Source: Dehalococcoidia bacterium
GTDB taxonomy: Bacteria > Chloroflexota > Dehalococcoidia > UBA2979
Direction: 5' to 3'
DNA length: 7,773 bases
Assembly: GCA_030745285.1 (NCBI GenBank)
Contig: JASLOV010000213.1
Location: 1-7,773 of the forward strand
In this document: piece by piece, positions 5,156 through 7,773 of the stretch
Layout of the letters: every line of letters starts with the position of its first letter
Numbering within the stretch: position 1 is the first letter of the stretch
Program-made: the position numbers and the translations under genes
The notes under the pieces: generated by a model
The model's input: the letters and a program-made list of their open reading frames with translations, nothing else
Databases searched by the model: none
What the model was told of the DNA's origin: nothing

Positions 5156-6613
5156 ATGCCAACGAATGCCGCCACCCGCGCACTCGTCCGCGACCTTGAA
5201 CGTGCAGCCGGCCGGGAACACGTCCTCCATCACCCCGAAGACCTGGTCGGATTCGAGTACGACGCCACCATCGAGCGCGCCACGCCGGACGCCGTCGTCT
5301 TCCCGGAGAACGCGGAGGAAGTCGCGGCGATCGTGGAGGTGGCGCGGCGGCACGACGTGCCGATCGTTCCACGCGGGTCGGGCACGGGGCTGGCCGGCGG
5401 GGCGCTGGCCGTGCGCGGCGGCGTGCTGTGCGTGATGACGAGGATGAACCGCATCCTGGAGATGGACGCCGCCAACCGCATCGCCGTGATCGAGCCGGGA
5501 GTGATCAACCTCGCGCTGCAGGACGAGGCGGCGAAGCACGGCCTGACGTACGCGCCGGACCCCTCTTCGCAGCGGGTCTGCACGATCGGCGGCAACATCG
5601 CGACCAACTCCGGGGGGCCGCACACGCTGGCCCACGGCAGCACGGTCAACCACGTGCTCGGCGTCGAGGTGGTGCTGCCCGACGGGCGCATCACCTGGCT
5701 GGGCGGCCGCCAGCTGGACACCCCTGGGCCCGACCTGCGCGGCCTGTTCGTCGGCTCCGAGGGCACGCTGGGCATCGTCACGAAGGTCTGCGTGCGGCTG
5801 ATCCGCATCCAGCCGGCGGTGCGCACGATGCTTGCGATCTTCAAGACCGTCGATGCGGCCTCCGCGGCGGTCTCCGACGTGATCCGGCAGGGCGTGATCC
5901 CGGTGGCGATGGAGATGCTGGACCACGAGATCATCGTCGCCGTCGAGCAGACGATGCATGTCGGGTACCCGCTCGACGCGGGGGCGGTGCTGCTGATCGA
6001 GGTCGAAGGCATGCGCGAGGCGGTGGAAGCGGACGCGGCGCTCGTCGTCGCGGCGTGCGAGGCGAACGGGGCGCGCGAGGTCCGGCTGGCCGACGACGAA
6101 GCGGAGCGCGAGCAGCTCTGGGAGGGTCGCAAGGCCGGGATCGGTGCGCTGGGCGCGGTCTCGCCGAACTTCTACCTGCTGGACGGCGTCGTGCCGCGGA
6201 CGAAGCTGCCGGAGGTGATGCGGGGGGTGCTGGACCTCTCGGAGCGCTACGGATTCCGCTGCGCGAATATCTTCCACGCCGGCGACGGCAACCTGCACCC
6301 CAACATCATGTTCGACGAACTGGAGCCGGGCACGACGCAACGCGTGCTCGACCTCGGCGGCGAGATCATGCGGCTCTGCGTCGATGCCGGGGGCTCGATC
6401 ACCGGGGAGCACGGCGTGGGGCTGGAGAAGCGTTCGTACATGGAGTGGATCTTCAGCGCCGACGACCTGGCGGCGATGGAACGGGTGCGGGTGGCGTTCG
6501 GCAGCGGCGAGTTTTTCAACCCGTGCAAGATCCTGCCGACGGGGCACGGCTGCGGGCAGGCGCACGAGAGCGAGATGCGCCGCCACCTGGCCACCCCCGG
6601 CGTCTACGTCTAG
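5156..6613 (+). CDS. glcD: Glycolate oxidase subunit GlcD (FAD-linked D-2-hydroxyacid oxidase)
   Basis: The 485-residue length is close to E. coli GlcD (499). The N-terminal FAD-binding (PCMH) domain shows PRGSGTGLAGGAL (72-84), TIGGNIATNSGGPH (143-156) and FVGSEGTLGIVTK (198-210). The C-terminal FAD-oxidase domain shows WEGRKAG (322-328), DGVVPRTKLPE (343-353), HAGDGNLHP (374-382), GSITGEHGVGLEKR (413-426) and NPCKILP (455-461). By comparison with D-2-hydroxyglutarate dehydrogenases, H374, H381 and E418 should bind the catalytic metal. The protein oxidises glycolate or D-lactate to the 2-oxoacid with FAD, normally as part of a GlcDEF complex feeding electrons to the respiratory chain. The ATG lacks a Shine-Dalgarno but follows a -10-like TACACT. 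glcE begins 9 bases after the stop, so the two form an operon. A D-lactate or D-2-hydroxyglutarate dehydrogenase is the main alternative reading; the adjacent GlcE argues for glycolate oxidase. Confidence 0.93.
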   Translation: MPTNAATRALVRDLERAAGREHVLHHPEDLVGFEYDATIERATPDAVVFPENAEEVAAIVEVARRHDVPIVPRGSGTGLAGGALAVRGGVLCVMTRMNRILEMDAANRIAVIEPGVINLALQDEAAKHGLTYAPDPSSQRVCTIGGNIATNSGGPHTLAHGSTVNHVLGVEVVLPDGRITWLGGRQLDTPGPDLRGLFVGSEGTLGIVTKVCVRLIRIQPAVRTMLAIFKTVDAASAAVSDVIRQGVIPVAMEMLDHEIIVAVEQTMHVGYPLDAGAVLLIEVEGMREAVEADAALVVAACEANGAREVRLADDEAEREQLWEGRKAGIGALGAVSPNFYLLDGVVPRTKLPEVMRGVLDLSERYGFRCANIFHAGDGNLHPNIMFDELEPGTTQRVLDLGGEIMRLCVDAGGSITGEHGVGLEKRSYMEWIFSADDLAAMERVRVAFGSGEFFNPCKILPTGHGCGQAHESEMRRHLATPGVYV

Positions 6614-6622
6614 CGCACCGCC

Positions 6623-7773
6623 GTGCTCGCCACGTCCGCCGCGGGCCCGATCGGGGCCGCCCTGCCGCCCGATCGGCAGCGCGCGGCGGAGGGCTACGCC
6701 ATCGACGGCGTCGTGCCGGTGCTGGCGCTACGACCGCAGAGGCGCGAGGAGGTTGCCGCCGTGCTGGCCGCCGCGTCCGAGGCAGGCGCCGCCGTCGTGC
6801 CGCAGGGCGGGCGCACGGCGCTGGCACTGGGCCGCCCGCTCGATGGCTACGACATCGCGCTGGACCTGAGCGGGCTGGACCGAGTCGTCGCCTTCGAGCC
6901 GGACGATCTCACGATCACCGTCGAGGCCGGGCTGACCCTGGGGGCGCTGCAGCGGCGCCTGGGAGAACACGGCCAGTACCTCTCCGCCGACCCGCCGCCG
7001 GACGACGGGGTGACGGTGGGCGGGCTGCTGGCCACGGCGCGCCCGGGGGCGTGGCGGGGGCACCTGCCGGCCGCCCGCGACCTGATCCTGGGCATCGAGG
7101 CGGCGTTGCCGGGCGGCGAGCTGGTGACGTCGGGCGGACGGGTGGTGAAGAACGTCAGCGGCTACGACCTCCACCGCCTGCACACCGGCGCGCTGGGCGC
7201 CTTCGGCGTGATCGTGGAGGCCTCCTTCAAGCTTGCCCCGGCGCCAGCGGCGACGCGGTCGCTGGCGCTGCGCTGCGCGACGGTCGAGGAAGCCGGACGC
7301 ACGGCGATCAAAGCCTGGGACCAATCGCTGCCCGCCCGCGCGATCAGCGTGCTCTCCGCCCCCGCCGCCGCCGCGGCCGGACTGGCGGCGGCCCCTCACG
7401 TGCTGATCGAGTTCGCCGGCGTCGCCGCCGCAGTCGAGCGTGCGACGGAGATCGCTGCCGGTCTCGGGGACGCCAGCGACGCGACGAATGATGCGAACGG
7501 GACCGACGGTCCGTGGGTCGCGCTGCGCGCGCTCGGCGCAGGCGATCGCGGGGACAGCGTCGTGCTGCGCATGGCCGTTCCGACGACCGCGGCCGGCGCG
7601 GCGATCGAGGCGGCGGATGCTGCCGGATGCGTCGCCTGGGGCCACATCGCCGCCGGCAGCGTGCTGGCGCAGACCTCGGAGATCGACGCGGGGGCGGTAC
7701 GAGCGTTGCGTGAGCGCGCCCGCGGCCTGGGCGGCACGCTGCAAATCGAGTCTGCGCCGGCGGCGCTGCGGGC
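6623..7773 (+). CDS. glcE: Glycolate oxidase FAD-binding subunit GlcE (3' end outside window)
   Basis: From the GTG at 6623 the frame is open to the window edge: 383 full codons with no stop. It encodes a second PCMH-type FAD protein. Visible elements are VVPQGGRTALALG (58-70), the LDLSGLDRVVAFEPDDLTITVEAG stretch, VGGLLATARPG, and the diagnostic GlcE motif GRVVKNVSGYD (172-182), followed by a GALGAFGVIVEASFKLAP segment equivalent to the family's G-x-G-T-L-G-VI. The last residues (IESAPAALR) resemble the end of GlcE, so only a few dozen residues should be missing. E. coli GlcE has 350 residues; this one is longer owing to an Ala-rich middle and a polar insert near residues 278-297. GlcE is needed with GlcD and GlcF for glycolate oxidation. 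There is no Shine-Dalgarno, and the start lies 9 bases after the glcD stop, suggesting translational coupling. The long plus-strand frame over the same region in another phase is a shadow. Confidence 0.88.
   Translation, partial: MLATSAAGPIGAALPPDRQRAAEGYAIDGVVPVLALRPQRREEVAAVLAAASEAGAAVVPQGGRTALALGRPLDGYDIALDLSGLDRVVAFEPDDLTITVEAGLTLGALQRRLGEHGQYLSADPPPDDGVTVGGLLATARPGAWRGHLPAARDLILGIEAALPGGELVTSGGRVVKNVSGYDLHRLHTGALGAFGVIVEASFKLAPAPAATRSLALRCATVEEAGRTAIKAWDQSLPARAISVLSAPAAAAAGLAAAPHVLIEFAGVAAAVERATEIAAGLGDASDATNDANGTDGPWVALRALGAGDRGDSVVLRMAVPTTAAGAAIEAADAAGCVAWGHIAAGSVLAQTSEIDAGAVRALRERARGLGGTLQIESAPAALR

Noticed and set aside
5069..6586. Long minus-strand open frame (505 codons) antisense to glcD
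   Set aside because: It lacks domains, has shadow composition (His/Arg/Gln/Asp-rich), and overlaps a fully motif-complete GlcD.
5428..7491. 687-codon plus-strand frame overlapping glcD and glcE in another phase
   Set aside because: Arg/Gly/Ala-rich shadow with no domain; it crosses two real genes.

Overview
This is a GC-rich (roughly 70 %), gene-dense bacterial segment with GTG/ATG starts and very short intergenic gaps. The gene mix (Lon-type protease, MFS exporter, CysQ-like phosphatase, SDR, glcD/glcE) and the general look of the proteins would suit a Chloroflexota or similar high-GC free-living bacterium. Nothing here proves the phylum, so treat that as a weak inference. I see no rRNA or tRNA, no CRISPR array, no transposase and no phage gene.

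Layout. Positions 1-472 (+) hold the C-terminal end of a Lon-like ATP-dependent protease, cut by the window edge. A HAD-family phosphatase follows about 20 bases later and ends at 1137 (+). A 102-base gap carries a stem-loop across the HAD stop codon and a probable promoter for a 12-helix MFS transporter (1240-2706, +). A long compound hairpin straddles the MFS stop codon, and a small SAM-dependent methyltransferase follows (2761-3402, +). This block meets, tail to tail, a minus-strand pair: a CysQ/inositol-monophosphatase-family enzyme (3474-4310) and, 6 bases upstream of it, an SDR oxidoreductase (4317-5078). A 77-base divergent control region (5079-5155) holds a perfect 10-bp inverted repeat, a consensus Shine-Dalgarno for the SDR and overlapping -10-like hexamers. 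On the other side, reading right, are glcD (5156-6613) and glcE (6623 to the window end, incomplete).

How the genes fit together. glcD and glcE are two of the three usual subunits of glycolate oxidase (D-2-hydroxyacid to 2-oxoacid). The iron-sulfur subunit glcF would be expected just beyond the right edge. The SDR/cysQ-like pair shares the control region with glcDE and may be co-controlled, but no shared pathway is visible. The left-hand plus-strand genes look like ordinary neighbours without an obvious common function.

I did not find a convincing new biological system. The most interesting signals are non-coding: the large hairpin at the MFS stop codon, the palindrome and overlapping promoters between the SDR and glcD, and a repeated 'TANNNT, 9 bases, start codon' arrangement suggesting leaderless transcripts.
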